Assembly: GCA_022616415.1 (NCBI GenBank)
Contig: JAKEEU010000035.1
Span: 1 to 64,000, forward strand
Direction of reading: 5' to 3'
Length of the DNA: 64,000 nt
From: Candidatus Zhuqueibacterota bacterium
Lineage (GTDB): Bacteria > Zhuqueibacterota > Zhuqueibacteria > Zhuqueibacterales > Zhuqueibacteraceae
Part shown: positions 1 through 7,630 of the stretch, piece after piece
Numbering within the stretch: the stretch's first letter is position 1
Layout: each line of letters starts with the position of its first letter
Translations under genes and position numbers: made by a program
Notes under the pieces: model-generated
The model's database searches: none
Seen by the model: only the letters and a program-made list of their open reading frames with translations
Told to the model about the DNA's origin: nothing

Positions 1-96
1 CTAGATCATTATCTGGTGTTGGCATGACTATTTGGATTAGAGACTGGCGAGCAATTTTTCGAAATAAGTGACATTTGGTAATTTGCAGGAGCTTTT

Positions 97-276
97 ATGA
101 ATTTCATAATCGAACTTGAACAAGAAAATGATGGCCGCTGGATTGCGGAAGTGATCGCTTTTTCCGGTGTGCTGGCTTACGGACAGACTCGCGAGGAAGC
201 CATCGCAAAAGTTCAGGCTCTTGCTTTGCGTGTAATTGCAGACCGGCTTGAGTATGGTGAAACCGTACCGAATTGA
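97..276 (+). CDS. HicB-like antitoxin, small
   Basis: A 59-residue protein starting at the ATG at 97, with a purine-rich ribosome site (GCAGGAG) just upstream. The sequence has the HicB-type beta-hairpin pattern: an acidic beta strand, then DGRWIAEV, then a TREEAIAKVQALAL helix. HicB proteins normally neutralise a HicA mRNA interferase encoded next to them. The stop codon overlaps an ATG (276-278), as in hicBA operons, but the frame that follows has no recognisable HicA and runs into the aminotransferase gene. The partner therefore appears lost, or lies upstream beyond the window. The family call is from pattern recognition only. Confidence 0.7.
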   Translation: MNFIIELEQENDGRWIAEVIAFSGVLAYGQTREEAIAKVQALALRVIADRLEYGETVPN

Positions 277-313
277 TGAACGTATCCTTATCTAAAAAAT
301 CCGCGATAATCAA

Positions 314-1648
314 ATGCCTTTTATCCACCTCAAAACTTCCATCCCCGGCCCCAAAAGCCAGTCGCTCATGCAGCGCAGGCAAGCCGCAGTGCCGCGTGGG
401 CCGTACAACAACACTCCGATTTTTGCAGCGAAAGCCGAAGGCGCGCTTGTCACCGATGTCGATGGCAACGTCTTCGTCGATTTCGCCGGCGGCATTGGCG
501 CGATGAATCTCGGCCATGCCAATCCACAAGTGGTGCAAGCCATCAGCGAGCAAGCGCAGAAGTTTACGCACACGTGTTATCACGTCATGGCTTATGAGCC
601 GTACATCGCGCTCGCGGAAAAGCTCAACGAAATCACGCCGGGAAAATTTGCGAAAAAAACCATGCTCGCCAACAGCGGCGCCGAAGCGGTGGAAAATGCG
701 ATCAAAATCGCGCGCTATGCCAGCGGTCGCCCGGGCATCATTACTTTCGAACATGCGTTTCACGGCCGCACCATGTTGGCGATGAGCCTCACCGGCAAAG
801 TCAAACCGTACAAGTATGGCTTCGGGCCATTTCTGCCGGAGATTTATCGCATTCCTTATCCATACGAATATCGCTGGCAATCGGCATCGCGTCCGATTGA
901 TTGGGAAACCGGGTATGGCCATATTTTTGATGAATTGTTTGCCGGCCACGTTGCGCCGGATAAAGTTGCCGCGCTCATCATGGAGCCGGTGCTCGGTGAA
1001 GGCGGCTTCATTGTCGCGCCGCCTGCTGCGGTGCGGACGATGGCAAAAATTTGTCGCGAGCACGGCATCGTCTTCATCGCTGATGAAGTGCAAACCGGTT
1101 TCTATCGCACTGGAAAAGCTTTTGCGATCGAATGGTCTGAAGTTGAGCCGGACATGATTATCATGGCGAAATCCATTGCTTCGGGTTTGCCATTGAGCGC
1201 CATCACCGGACGCGCTGAATTAATGGACGCGCCACACGAAGGCGGACTTGGCGGCACTTACGGTGGAAATCCGGTCGCCTGCGCTGCGGGTTTGGCAAGT
1301 ATTGAAGAAATGCAACGCCTCAAACTCGGTGAACGTGCGCTCAATATTGGGGAATATGTCCACCAGCGTTTTTCTGCCATCGCGGCTAAAAGCCCGAAAG
1401 TTGGCGAGGCGCGTGGCGTCGGCGCGATGCGTGCATTAGAAATTGTGAAAGATAAGATCTCAAAAATGCCTGACAAAGAGTCGGCGCAAAAGATTCAACA
1501 GCTTTGTTATCAAAAGGGGCTGTTGACGCTCACCGCCGGAACTTACTCCAATATCATCCGCACGCTTATGCCGTTGGTTATTTCGTCAGAGCAACTGGCA
1601 GAAGGCATCGAGGTGTTGGAAAATGCCATTTTGTCCCTTGCGGATTAA
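314..1648 (+). CDS. gabT: 4-aminobutyrate aminotransferase (class III)
   Basis: A 444-residue PLP-dependent class-III aminotransferase of the GABA-transaminase type. It would move the amino group of GABA (or a related omega-amino acid) to 2-oxoglutarate, giving succinate semialdehyde. Visible hallmarks are SGAEAVE (121-127) for phosphate binding, the FHGRT loop (about 149-153), Asp257 in IADEVQTG for the pyridine nitrogen, and the Schiff-base Lys286 in MAKSIASG. Length is normal for the family. Two further class-III aminotransferases follow on the same strand, and polyamine genes lie at 41-45 kb, which fits a putrescine-to-GABA-to-succinate route. Substrate is inferred; 5-aminovalerate or lysine-derived amines are alternatives. 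Confidence 0.85.
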   Translation: MPFIHLKTSIPGPKSQSLMQRRQAAVPRGPYNNTPIFAAKAEGALVTDVDGNVFVDFAGGIGAMNLGHANPQVVQAISEQAQKFTHTCYHVMAYEPYIALAEKLNEITPGKFAKKTMLANSGAEAVENAIKIARYASGRPGIITFEHAFHGRTMLAMSLTGKVKPYKYGFGPFLPEIYRIPYPYEYRWQSASRPIDWETGYGHIFDELFAGHVAPDKVAALIMEPVLGEGGFIVAPPAAVRTMAKICREHGIVFIADEVQTGFYRTGKAFAIEWSEVEPDMIIMAKSIASGLPLSAITGRAELMDAPHEGGLGGTYGGNPVACAAGLASIEEMQRLKLGERALNIGEYVHQRFSAIAAKSPKVGEARGVGAMRALEIVKDKISKMPDKESAQKIQQLCYQKGLLTLTAGTYSNIIRTLMPLVISSEQLAEGIEVLENAILSLAD

Positions 1649-2249
1649 CTTTTCTTTTGCTATATTGGAAATGTGCAGATTAAGGCGTCCCCAAGGGCCG
1701 TAGCGTAGCCTATATGGGCGTAGCCAAACCAGAAAGGACCGCGACTATGAAGCACAGACTCCAAAACCCCTATGCGATAACCAGCGTGCAGAGCCTGCTG
1801 AACTCGGAAGGCCAGCCCATAGGCACGTGGTTGTTGCAATCCGTCACTGCAATTCTCTTCCGCATTTTCTACGACGAGAAGCTCTTCTATCGTACCATCT
1901 TGCGTTTTGGCTGAGTCCCTCCGGCGCCGAAAATTCATTCCTAAAATTTCTCACAGCGCCTATGTGGAAACGCGGCATTTTTGCCATTTCTGCAAAGGCT
2001 AAAGGCTGTAGTGTCTTCCGCCTTTCCTGCTCGTGAGATCGATTTGCAGAAATGATTCGGCTTCCTCTTCACATCTCTGTTCGTGCCATTGATTTCATCT
2101 GCCAATGGAATTCAAGTCATTGCCTCAGGCCTTGGCATCGCCAGGTTTGGGAATTTCCTTCTTTTCTCTAAACCAGGCGAATCGATAGCACAAGGGGATT
2201 TTATTCTGAAAAACTTTTTCATTGACACTTCAACCAGGGAGAGACAGCC
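1649..2249. other. 600-bp intergenic region with an imperfect hairpin
   Basis: No convincing gene is seen here. Short open frames exist on both strands (1714-1914 plus, 1660-1938 minus), but neither resembles a known family. Two arms, 1708-1719 and 1814-1823, pair over 10 bp with a 2-nt bulge (GCCTATatGGGC against GCCCATAGGC) and could fold a structured leader or ncRNA. The last bases (GGGAGAGACAGCC) are the ribosome site of the next gene. Confidence 0.4.
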
Positions 2250-3770
2250 ATGTTGAACGCAACGATTCAGCCAAAAACGCCGCAAAGTCCGAAGAACGGC
2301 GTGCATGTATTTCCGCCGCTATTTGATCCAATTAAAAAAATCGATCTAAAAATCCCGACGCCGCAGTTGCCGGTACCAGAGCCGGCTCAGGAAAAGAGAC
2401 TTCCTTATCAAGACGTTCTCAAAGAATGCCGCAAGTGGCTCGACATTATTTCCGGAACGATTACCGACGAAATGCGCCATCGCCAGATGATTGAAGAGAC
2501 GTTGGATAATTATCTCACGTATGTCAACAAAGGTTGGGCCGACATCCGCAAATCGGTGAATCAAGCTGGTGAGTACGCTTGTCTCGAATGGATCGGCCAA
2601 GCCTCGAAGTTTTGCGACACACTTGGCCGCGAGTATATCGATTGCCTCGGCGGTTATGGTTTATACAGCGCCGGCATTCGCCATCCGAAAATTGTCAACG
2701 CTGTTGCGGCGCAATTGCAGCGCAATCCGCTATCGAGCCAGGAGCTGCTCGATCCGCTGCGCGGCGCGCTCTCGAAAGTGCTGGCGGAAATCACGCCGGG
2801 CAATTTGCAGTACAGTTTTCTGATCAACAACGGCACCGATGCAGTGGAAGGCGCGATGAAACTGGCGCGCGCCTACACGAAACGGCACGGCTTTGTCAGC
2901 TCGCTCGGCGCGTTTCACGGCAAGTCGCTCGGTTCGTTGAGCTTGATGGGAAAATTGCGCTATCGCAAAGCCTTCGAGCCGTTGCTTCCCGACGTGAGCT
3001 TTGTCGAATTTGGCGATGCCGAAGAATTGGAGTTTGAATTGCACAAAGCCGAGCGCATCGGTTGGCAACTCGCCGCCGTCGTGCTCGAACCGATCCAAGG
3101 CGAGGCTGGCGCGATTGTGCCGCCGGATGATTATTGGCCGCGAGTGCGCGAAGTCTGCACTAAATACGGCGTGCTGCTCGTTGCGGACGAAGTGCAAACC
3201 GGACTCGGCCGCACCGGCAAAATGTTCGGCGTCGAGCATTGGAATGTCGTGCCGGACATTATGTGCCTCGGCAAAGCGCTCGGCGGCGGGGTGATGCCGC
3301 TTGCTGCATTCGTCTCCTCGCCGGAAATCTGGTCGGTGTTTGAAAAAGATCCGCAGGTGCATTCTTCAACCACCGGCGGCAATCCACTTGCTTGCGCCGC
3401 CGGTATCGCCGCCATTCAGGTTACGATTGAAGAAGATTTGCCAGGCCAAGCCGCGCGGAAAGGCGAATACATGTTGGCTGCCATGCGCAATATGCAACGC
3501 CGTTATGGAGACATTATCGCCGAAGTGCGCGGCAAAGGCCTGCTCATCGGCATGCAATTTAAAAGCGCCGAGCTTGGCTGGGAAGTCGTCTCGCGCCTGT
3601 TCCAAAAAGGTGTGCTCGTCGCCGGCACCATGAGCAACTCCGAAACCGTGCGCTTCGAGCCGGCGTTGAATATTCCCAATGAATTGCTGTATGAAATTTT
3701 AAATCGGCTCGAAGATACGTTACGAGAGGTGAAAACTTCGCAAAGGACACAAAGTTTACCCAACGGATAA
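2250..3770 (+). CDS. Putrescine/ornithine-type aminotransferase, long N-terminus
   Basis: A 506-residue class-III aminotransferase related to putrescine aminotransferase (PatA/YgjG group). Motifs: NNGTDAVEGAMK (about 193-204), AFHGK (221-225), Asp313 in VADEVQTGLGRTGK, and PLP lysine Lys342 in LGKALGGG. An extension of about 100 residues precedes the core. YgjG-type enzymes also have an N-terminal extension, which supports that subgroup over acetylornithine aminotransferase. The start is the ATG at 2250 behind GGGAGAGACA. The last codon and stop lie inside a palindromic repeat (3760-3818). A shorter relative is encoded at 43918-45171. Expected reaction: putrescine plus 2-oxoglutarate to 4-aminobutanal plus glutamate; the exact substrate is not shown by the sequence. 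Confidence 0.75.
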   Translation: MLNATIQPKTPQSPKNGVHVFPPLFDPIKKIDLKIPTPQLPVPEPAQEKRLPYQDVLKECRKWLDIISGTITDEMRHRQMIEETLDNYLTYVNKGWADIRKSVNQAGEYACLEWIGQASKFCDTLGREYIDCLGGYGLYSAGIRHPKIVNAVAAQLQRNPLSSQELLDPLRGALSKVLAEITPGNLQYSFLINNGTDAVEGAMKLARAYTKRHGFVSSLGAFHGKSLGSLSLMGKLRYRKAFEPLLPDVSFVEFGDAEELEFELHKAERIGWQLAAVVLEPIQGEAGAIVPPDDYWPRVREVCTKYGVLLVADEVQTGLGRTGKMFGVEHWNVVPDIMCLGKALGGGVMPLAAFVSSPEIWSVFEKDPQVHSSTTGGNPLACAAGIAAIQVTIEEDLPGQAARKGEYMLAAMRNMQRRYGDIIAEVRGKGLLIGMQFKSAELGWEVVSRLFQKGVLVAGTMSNSETVRFEPALNIPNELLYEILNRLEDTLREVKTSQRTQSLPNG

Positions 3771-3818
3771 AAAAACGACCAACGGATGCTTCGTCCGTTG
3801 GCAGCTTTTATCCGTTGG
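3760..3818. repeat. Nested palindromic repeat, CCAACGGAT family
   Basis: Outer arms CCAACGGATAA (3760-3770) and TTATCCGTTGG (3808-3818) pair over 11 bp. Inside, CCAACGGA (3779-3786) pairs with TCCGTTGG (3794-3801). The left arm supplies the stop codon of the preceding aminotransferase. The same nested design recurs at 46403-46466, and a decayed copy is at 12492-12570. Confidence 0.85.
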
Positions 3819-3876
3819 TGAAAAAAATTTTCATAATTTTATTATTTTGGCTCTTTAATCGTAAAGGAACAAAATC

Positions 3877-5223
3877 ATGATCTGGCCGGAACAAATTCTT
3901 GCAACCTACAAACAGCGCACGTCCAAATCTTATGAATTGCACCAGCGCGCCAGCGATCTGCTGCCGCTTGGCGTTACCAGCAATTTTCGCTACTACGAGC
4001 CATATCCGGTGTTCATCCAGCGCGCGGGAGGCAGCCGCATGCGGGACGTGGATGGCAACGAGTACATTGATTTTTCCATGAATTTCGGCTGCCAGCTCGT
4101 GGGCCACGCCAATCCGCAGATTCTTGAAGCGATTCGGGCGCAGGCGGAAGATGGCACACTTTACTGCGCGCCAAACGAAATCGAAACGAAAGTCGCCGCG
4201 GAAATCTGCAAACGCTTTCGGGTGGAAATGGTGCGATTCACCAATTCCGGAACGGAATCCACTTCGCACGTTTTGCGGCTGGCGCGGCATTACACGAAGC
4301 GCGAAAAAATTATCAAATTCGAAGGCGCGTTTCACGGCGTGCAGGATGCACTGCTGGTGAGCACCAAGCCCAAGCTGGCACAGATCGGCGAGGAAATGCA
4401 CCCTAACCAAATTCCGTCATCGTTCGGCATTCCGCCGGCGGTTTGGCAAAATACGCTCATCGCCAGCTTCAACAACATCGAATCGGTGAAGGTTCGTTTT
4501 CGCGAAAATCCGCAACAGATTGCGGCGGTAATCATCGAGCCGGTGATGTGTAACGCCGGCATCATCACGCCGGAACCGGGCTTTTTGCAGGCGTTAAAAG
4601 ATGTTTGCGAGGAGAACGGCGCGCTGCTGATTTACGACGAGGTGAAGACGGGATTAAAAATTGCGCCTGGCGGCGCGTGTGAATATTACGGCGTGCAGCC
4701 CCATCTCATTTGCCTCGCCAAAGCCATCGGCGGCGGTTTGCCGCTCGGCGCTTTTGCGGGAACTCGCGAGGTGATGCAGCACGTCGGCGATGCTGGATTT
4801 TATCATGCCGGTACGTATAATGGAAATCCCCTTTCGCTCACGGCGGGCCTCATTACGCTGCGCGATATTCTCACGCCGGAAGTTTATCCGCGCCTGTACG
4901 CCATGAGCAAAAAATTGACAGATGGTTACAACGCGATTATCGCCGCCACCAAGTTACCGGCACATGCTGTTCACATCGGCGCGCTTGGCATGATCCACCT
5001 GCTGCCTCGTCCGCTGAGGAACTATCGCGATTGGCTGCAAATCAACCGCGAGCAATGGAAGGCGTATTGGTTCAGCATGCTCAATCGCGGCATCATCGCG
5101 CACCCACCAGGGCATGAGGAGCAATGGACGATTTCAGTGGCGCACACGGAAAAAGATATTGAGGCGCATTTGGCGGCGTTTGAGGAGGTGGCGGCAGAAA
5201 TGGCGAAATTCATGAAGCAATAA
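3877..5223 (+). CDS. Class-III aminotransferase, glutamate-1-semialdehyde aminomutase-like
   Basis: A 448-residue PLP enzyme with the layout of glutamate-1-semialdehyde 2,1-aminomutase relatives: GGSRMRDVDGNEYIDF (51-66), NSGTESTSHVLRLAR (123-137), FEGAFHG (148-154), Asp254 in YDEVKTG and PLP lysine Lys282 in LAKAIGGG. DEVKTG rather than DEVQTG is typical of the HemL-like subgroup. Because it sits beside gabT and a putrescine aminotransferase and away from tetrapyrrole genes, it is more likely a catabolic amine or amino-acid transaminase than the heme enzyme. That is inference from context. The start ATG at 3877 follows a weak AAAGGA site. Confidence 0.75.
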   Translation: MIWPEQILATYKQRTSKSYELHQRASDLLPLGVTSNFRYYEPYPVFIQRAGGSRMRDVDGNEYIDFSMNFGCQLVGHANPQILEAIRAQAEDGTLYCAPNEIETKVAAEICKRFRVEMVRFTNSGTESTSHVLRLARHYTKREKIIKFEGAFHGVQDALLVSTKPKLAQIGEEMHPNQIPSSFGIPPAVWQNTLIASFNNIESVKVRFRENPQQIAAVIIEPVMCNAGIITPEPGFLQALKDVCEENGALLIYDEVKTGLKIAPGGACEYYGVQPHLICLAKAIGGGLPLGAFAGTREVMQHVGDAGFYHAGTYNGNPLSLTAGLITLRDILTPEVYPRLYAMSKKLTDGYNAIIAATKLPAHAVHIGALGMIHLLPRPLRNYRDWLQINREQWKAYWFSMLNRGIIAHPPGHEEQWTISVAHTEKDIEAHLAAFEEVAAEMAKFMKQ

Positions 5224-5318
5224 AAGTGACATTCAATGGCTTGCATTTTGAATGCAAATTTCATATCTTTGATTGTTAAATCATCAAAGTCTACCTACAA
5301 TCGCTCAAGGAAACCATC

Positions 5319-5648
5319 ATGTCTCAGAATCATAAGGCGCTTGAAAGCGTTGTTGAAAAATTGATTCAAGAGCACTTCGATCTGGACGAAAGCCTGGAAA
5401 AAGTGATCTGGATCAATCCCGACATCGCGCCGGAAATCCGTTTGATCCAAATCACTGCCGACACGCTTCCCACGGGAGATGTTCTGTCGTTTTATTTTCC
5501 ACCATCGAAGGAAATTCCCTACCCTATGCTCATTGCACAAGTTACACCGGAAGAATGGCAAAAGGTTTTGCAGGACGAAATCCCCTTGCCCGAGGCGTGG
5601 AGTTTGGAGAACCACAAAGAATACTCTCGCGAGATGGTGACCGTATGA
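5319..5648 (+). CDS. Small conserved-looking protein paired with a HEPN protein
   Basis: A 109-residue acidic protein that I cannot assign to a family. It has helical N- and C-terminal parts and a Pro-rich middle (PPSKEIPYP). Its stop overlaps the ATG of the next gene (ATGA, 5645-5648). The start is the ATG at 5319; there is only a weak AAGGAAACC site upstream. A small acidic first gene translationally coupled to a HEPN-like second gene is the usual arrangement of a toxin-antitoxin pair, so this may be the antitoxin. That is inference from layout only. Confidence 0.6.
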   Translation: MSQNHKALESVVEKLIQEHFDLDESLEKVIWINPDIAPEIRLIQITADTLPTGDVLSFYFPPSKEIPYPMLIAQVTPEEWQKVLQDEIPLPEAWSLENHKEYSREMVTV

Positions 5649-5944
5649 CGGATAGGCGGGACTGGCAAAGAGCATTCCTGAAACAGGCTCGTATTGATTG
5701 GGAGGCCTATCAAAGAGCACGTCAAACACAATGGCCGGACTGTCTCCAGTTGCATTTCTTGCAAAAGGCTACCGAGAAACTGGGCAAAGCACTTTTGTTC
5801 GCCGGCCATTCGAAATTAGAACGCCTTACTCGCAGTCATGCTGCCTTTGTAAAATTTATATACTTTTCCGCTGATAAAGTCACTTCAAACCTCGCATGGC
5901 GTCAAGCTACTCAAGGATATCGAAAACTGTATCACAGAGTTTGA
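5645..5944 (+). CDS. HEPN-like protein, possibly frame-shifted at the C-terminus
   Basis: A 99-residue protein beginning in the ATGA overlap with the gene before. The segment around residues 38-50 (LHFLQKATEKLGKAL) matches the central helix of HEPN-domain proteins, and TRSHAAFVKF resembles the following conserved His-containing helix. HEPN proteins are often RNases in toxin-antitoxin systems. The last 20 residues look unlike a helix. The +1 frame over about 5896-5962 instead reads KLLKDIENCITEFEKLF, a plausible final helix ending at a TAA, so a one-base frameshift near 5885-5900 is possible. No clear Rx4-6H catalytic motif is visible. Confidence 0.55.
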   Translation: MTDRRDWQRAFLKQARIDWEAYQRARQTQWPDCLQLHFLQKATEKLGKALLFAGHSKLERLTRSHAAFVKFIYFSADKVTSNLAWRQATQGYRKLYHRV

Positions 5945-5983
5945 GAAACTTTTCTTGAGTTAATTTTTCGCGAGCATTTGGAA

Positions 5984-6031
5984 ACCCAATAATCCAACGA
6001 TCCATTACTCCATCAATCCAACACTCCATTG
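5984..6031. repeat. Half copy of the GGATTGATGGA palindrome family
   Basis: Carries only the right arm of the family (AATCCAACGATCC, then CTCCATCAATCCAACACTCC). Full palindromic copies are at 20936-21000, 39729-39809 and 42051-42139. Confidence 0.6.
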
Positions 6032-6056
6032 CCTCACTATAAGATACCGAGGTCGT

Positions 6057-7211
6057 ATGAAAATCCTTGCCATTGGCGGCTGCGGCGCGATGGGCAAAGC
6101 CACGACGCGCGCGCTCATCGAGATGCCGGTTTTTGACGAGATCATTATCGGTGACATCAATCTTGAGGCCGCACAAGCTTGGGCGCAGAAATTGGGCGAC
6201 AAGCGTGTGCGCGCTTTGCGGGTTGATGTAACGGATGCCGCTTCACTCTGCGCTGCCACGAGAGGCGTCGATATTGTCGCCAATCTCACGCTTTATGAAT
6301 TCAATTTGCCCATCATGCAAGCCTGCTTGGAGAATCGGTGCCACTATCTCGATCTCGGCGGCTTGTATCATGTCACTAAAAAGCAATTGGCTTTGCATGA
6401 AGAATTCAAGGCAACTCATCGGCTGGCGCTTTTGGGAATGGGCGCTTCACCAGGCATGACCAACATCGCGGCGGCGATGGGCGTGAAACAACTCGATCAA
6501 GTCACTGACATCCACATTCGCACCGGCACCAAAGGCGGCGGCAAGGGGTTTGGCTATTCCGCCAAAACCGTGCTCGATGAGTGTACGATGAATGCGTTTG
6601 TGTTCGAGAATGGCGCAATGCAAGAAGTGCCGCCACTCTCCGGCCGCGAGCACTACACGTTGCCTGATCCGGTTGGCGAGGTCGAAGGGTTTTATTCGAT
6701 TCATTCGGAATTGGCGACTCTCCCGTATCAATATCCTGGCATCCAAAATGTCAGCTTCGGTGTCGCCTTCTCGCCACGGCTCGTCAACATGGTGGAAACA
6801 CTGATTGATTTGCAGCTCACGAGCCTCGACAAATTTTCTTACAAGAATATCGAAATCGCCCCGCGAGAGTTTCTCGATGCGCATCTCATGCGGCTGCCGA
6901 AGCCAGAAGAGTTGAGTGAGTTCAAGGCGTTTCGCGTGGAAGTGGGAGGGATTAAAGACGTAAAACGTAAAACGTTATCTTACGAAATTCTCGTGCCATC
7001 AAAAGAAGAATGGGGGATTAAAGCTGGGGCATATTGGACGGGCGTGCCGGCGGCTGTGGCGGCGGAATTGATGGCGAAAAGGAAATATCTTGCGGTTGGG
7101 GCGTTGGCACCGGAGGCGGCGTTTGAGCCGGAAAGCATGCTCACAAGATTGATGGATTATGATTTACGAATGAAAGCCATGGCGCAGCAAAACTCAGAAA
7201 AAAATTCCTAA
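6057..7211 (+). CDS. Saccharopine dehydrogenase family oxidoreductase
   Basis: A 384-residue NAD(P)-dependent oxidoreductase. It starts with a Rossmann fold (ILAIGGCGAMGKATTRAL, dinucleotide site at about residues 6-13). The end of the Rossmann fold carries LYEFNLPIMQACLENRCHYLDL, typical of saccharopine dehydrogenase and carboxynorspermidine synthase relatives, followed by a GMGASPGMTN loop (about 132-141). Family members act on lysine, saccharopine or polyamine adducts. Next to three amine transaminases a role in lysine or polyamine metabolism is likely, but substrate is not deducible. The segments at 6960-6985 (KDVKRKTLSYEI) and 7155-7175 (DYDLRM) look like in-frame copies of a TTACGATTTACG-type repeat. 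Confidence 0.75.
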   Translation: MKILAIGGCGAMGKATTRALIEMPVFDEIIIGDINLEAAQAWAQKLGDKRVRALRVDVTDAASLCAATRGVDIVANLTLYEFNLPIMQACLENRCHYLDLGGLYHVTKKQLALHEEFKATHRLALLGMGASPGMTNIAAAMGVKQLDQVTDIHIRTGTKGGGKGFGYSAKTVLDECTMNAFVFENGAMQEVPPLSGREHYTLPDPVGEVEGFYSIHSELATLPYQYPGIQNVSFGVAFSPRLVNMVETLIDLQLTSLDKFSYKNIEIAPREFLDAHLMRLPKPEELSEFKAFRVEVGGIKDVKRKTLSYEILVPSKEEWGIKAGAYWTGVPAAVAAELMAKRKYLAVGALAPEAAFEPESMLTRLMDYDLRMKAMAQQNSEKNS

Positions 7212-7345
7212 TCGGGAAGCGCTGTTTAAGCCCCGCCTGTGATTGAAATCGCAGGCCGCGCCCGTAAGGCTCAAAACCGATCCGCATGCGGATCTAAATG
7301 TGGCTTGGCTTTTCGCTTCGCAAATTTTCCAAAGGATGGAGTGAA

Positions 7346-7465
7346 ATGGAAATCTTACGGAACTATCCCGGCCTAACCCACGAAGATATTCAAGCGTGCT
7401 TGAGTTATGCCAGCGAAATGCTGCGAGCCGAGCGGGTATATCCATTTGAGCTATTAGCAGCGTGA
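7346..7465 (+). pseudogene. C-terminal remnant of a DUF433 antitoxin
   Basis: The 39 codons from 7346 read ILRNYPGLTHEDIQACL then YASEMLRAERVYP. This is the C-terminal end of DUF433 proteins, which are antitoxins for DUF5615 PIN-like toxins. The N-terminal DNA-binding part (about 35-40 residues) is missing: no open frame continues upstream. A remnant of the partner toxin follows after 3 bp. Identification rests on remembered family sequence. Confidence 0.7.
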
Positions 7466-7468
7466 ATA

Positions 7469-7546
7469 ATGCGTCTATTGGCGAATGAAAACTTTCCAGG
7501 TGATGCTGTAACCGCAATTCAAAACGAAAAAACAAGCGTTTTTTAA
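7469..7546 (+). pseudogene. N-terminal remnant of a DUF5615 (PIN-like) toxin
   Basis: It begins MRLLANENFPGDAVTAI, the conserved start of DUF5615 PIN-like proteins with the first acidic active-site residues, and then stops after 25 codons (TAA at 7544-7546). Only the first beta-alpha unit remains, so it cannot be a nuclease. With the DUF433 remnant it marks a deleted toxin-antitoxin module. Confidence 0.7.
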
Positions 7547-7571
7547 AAATTTTCCCTGCAAAATGCAACTT

Positions 7572-7598
7572 TACTGTATATATTGCGTATGTACAGTA
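7572..7598. promoter_or_regulatory. Inverted-repeat operator, GntR-type candidate
   Basis: TACTGTA (7572-7578) and TACAGTA (7592-7598) form a perfect 7-bp inverted repeat with a 13-bp spacer containing an AT-rich TATATT. It lies 33 bp before the ATG of a GntR-HTH gene. It may be the autoregulatory site of this YtrA-like regulator or of the small GntR protein downstream. Confidence 0.5.
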
Positions 7599-7630
7599 GT
7601 GACAGAAAAACAAAACGAACGAGGCGCACA

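Noticed and set aside
3..71. Open frame at the window edge ending WIRDWRAIFRNK-stop
   Set aside because: It vaguely recalls the end of RelE/ParE-type toxins (DWRxIF) but is too short and cut by the window start to support a call.
276..506. ATG overlapping the HicB-like stop as a possible HicA start
   Set aside because: The frame does not resemble HicA and runs through the aminotransferase gene in another frame.
104..1093. 329-codon frame antisense to gabT
   Set aside because: A shadow of the strong aminotransferase reading on the plus strand; contains no recognisable motif.
1660..1938. 92-codon minus-strand and 66-codon plus-strand frames in the 1.65-2.25 kb gap
   Set aside because: No family resemblance, no ribosome site, and they lie over a paired element; treated as noncoding.
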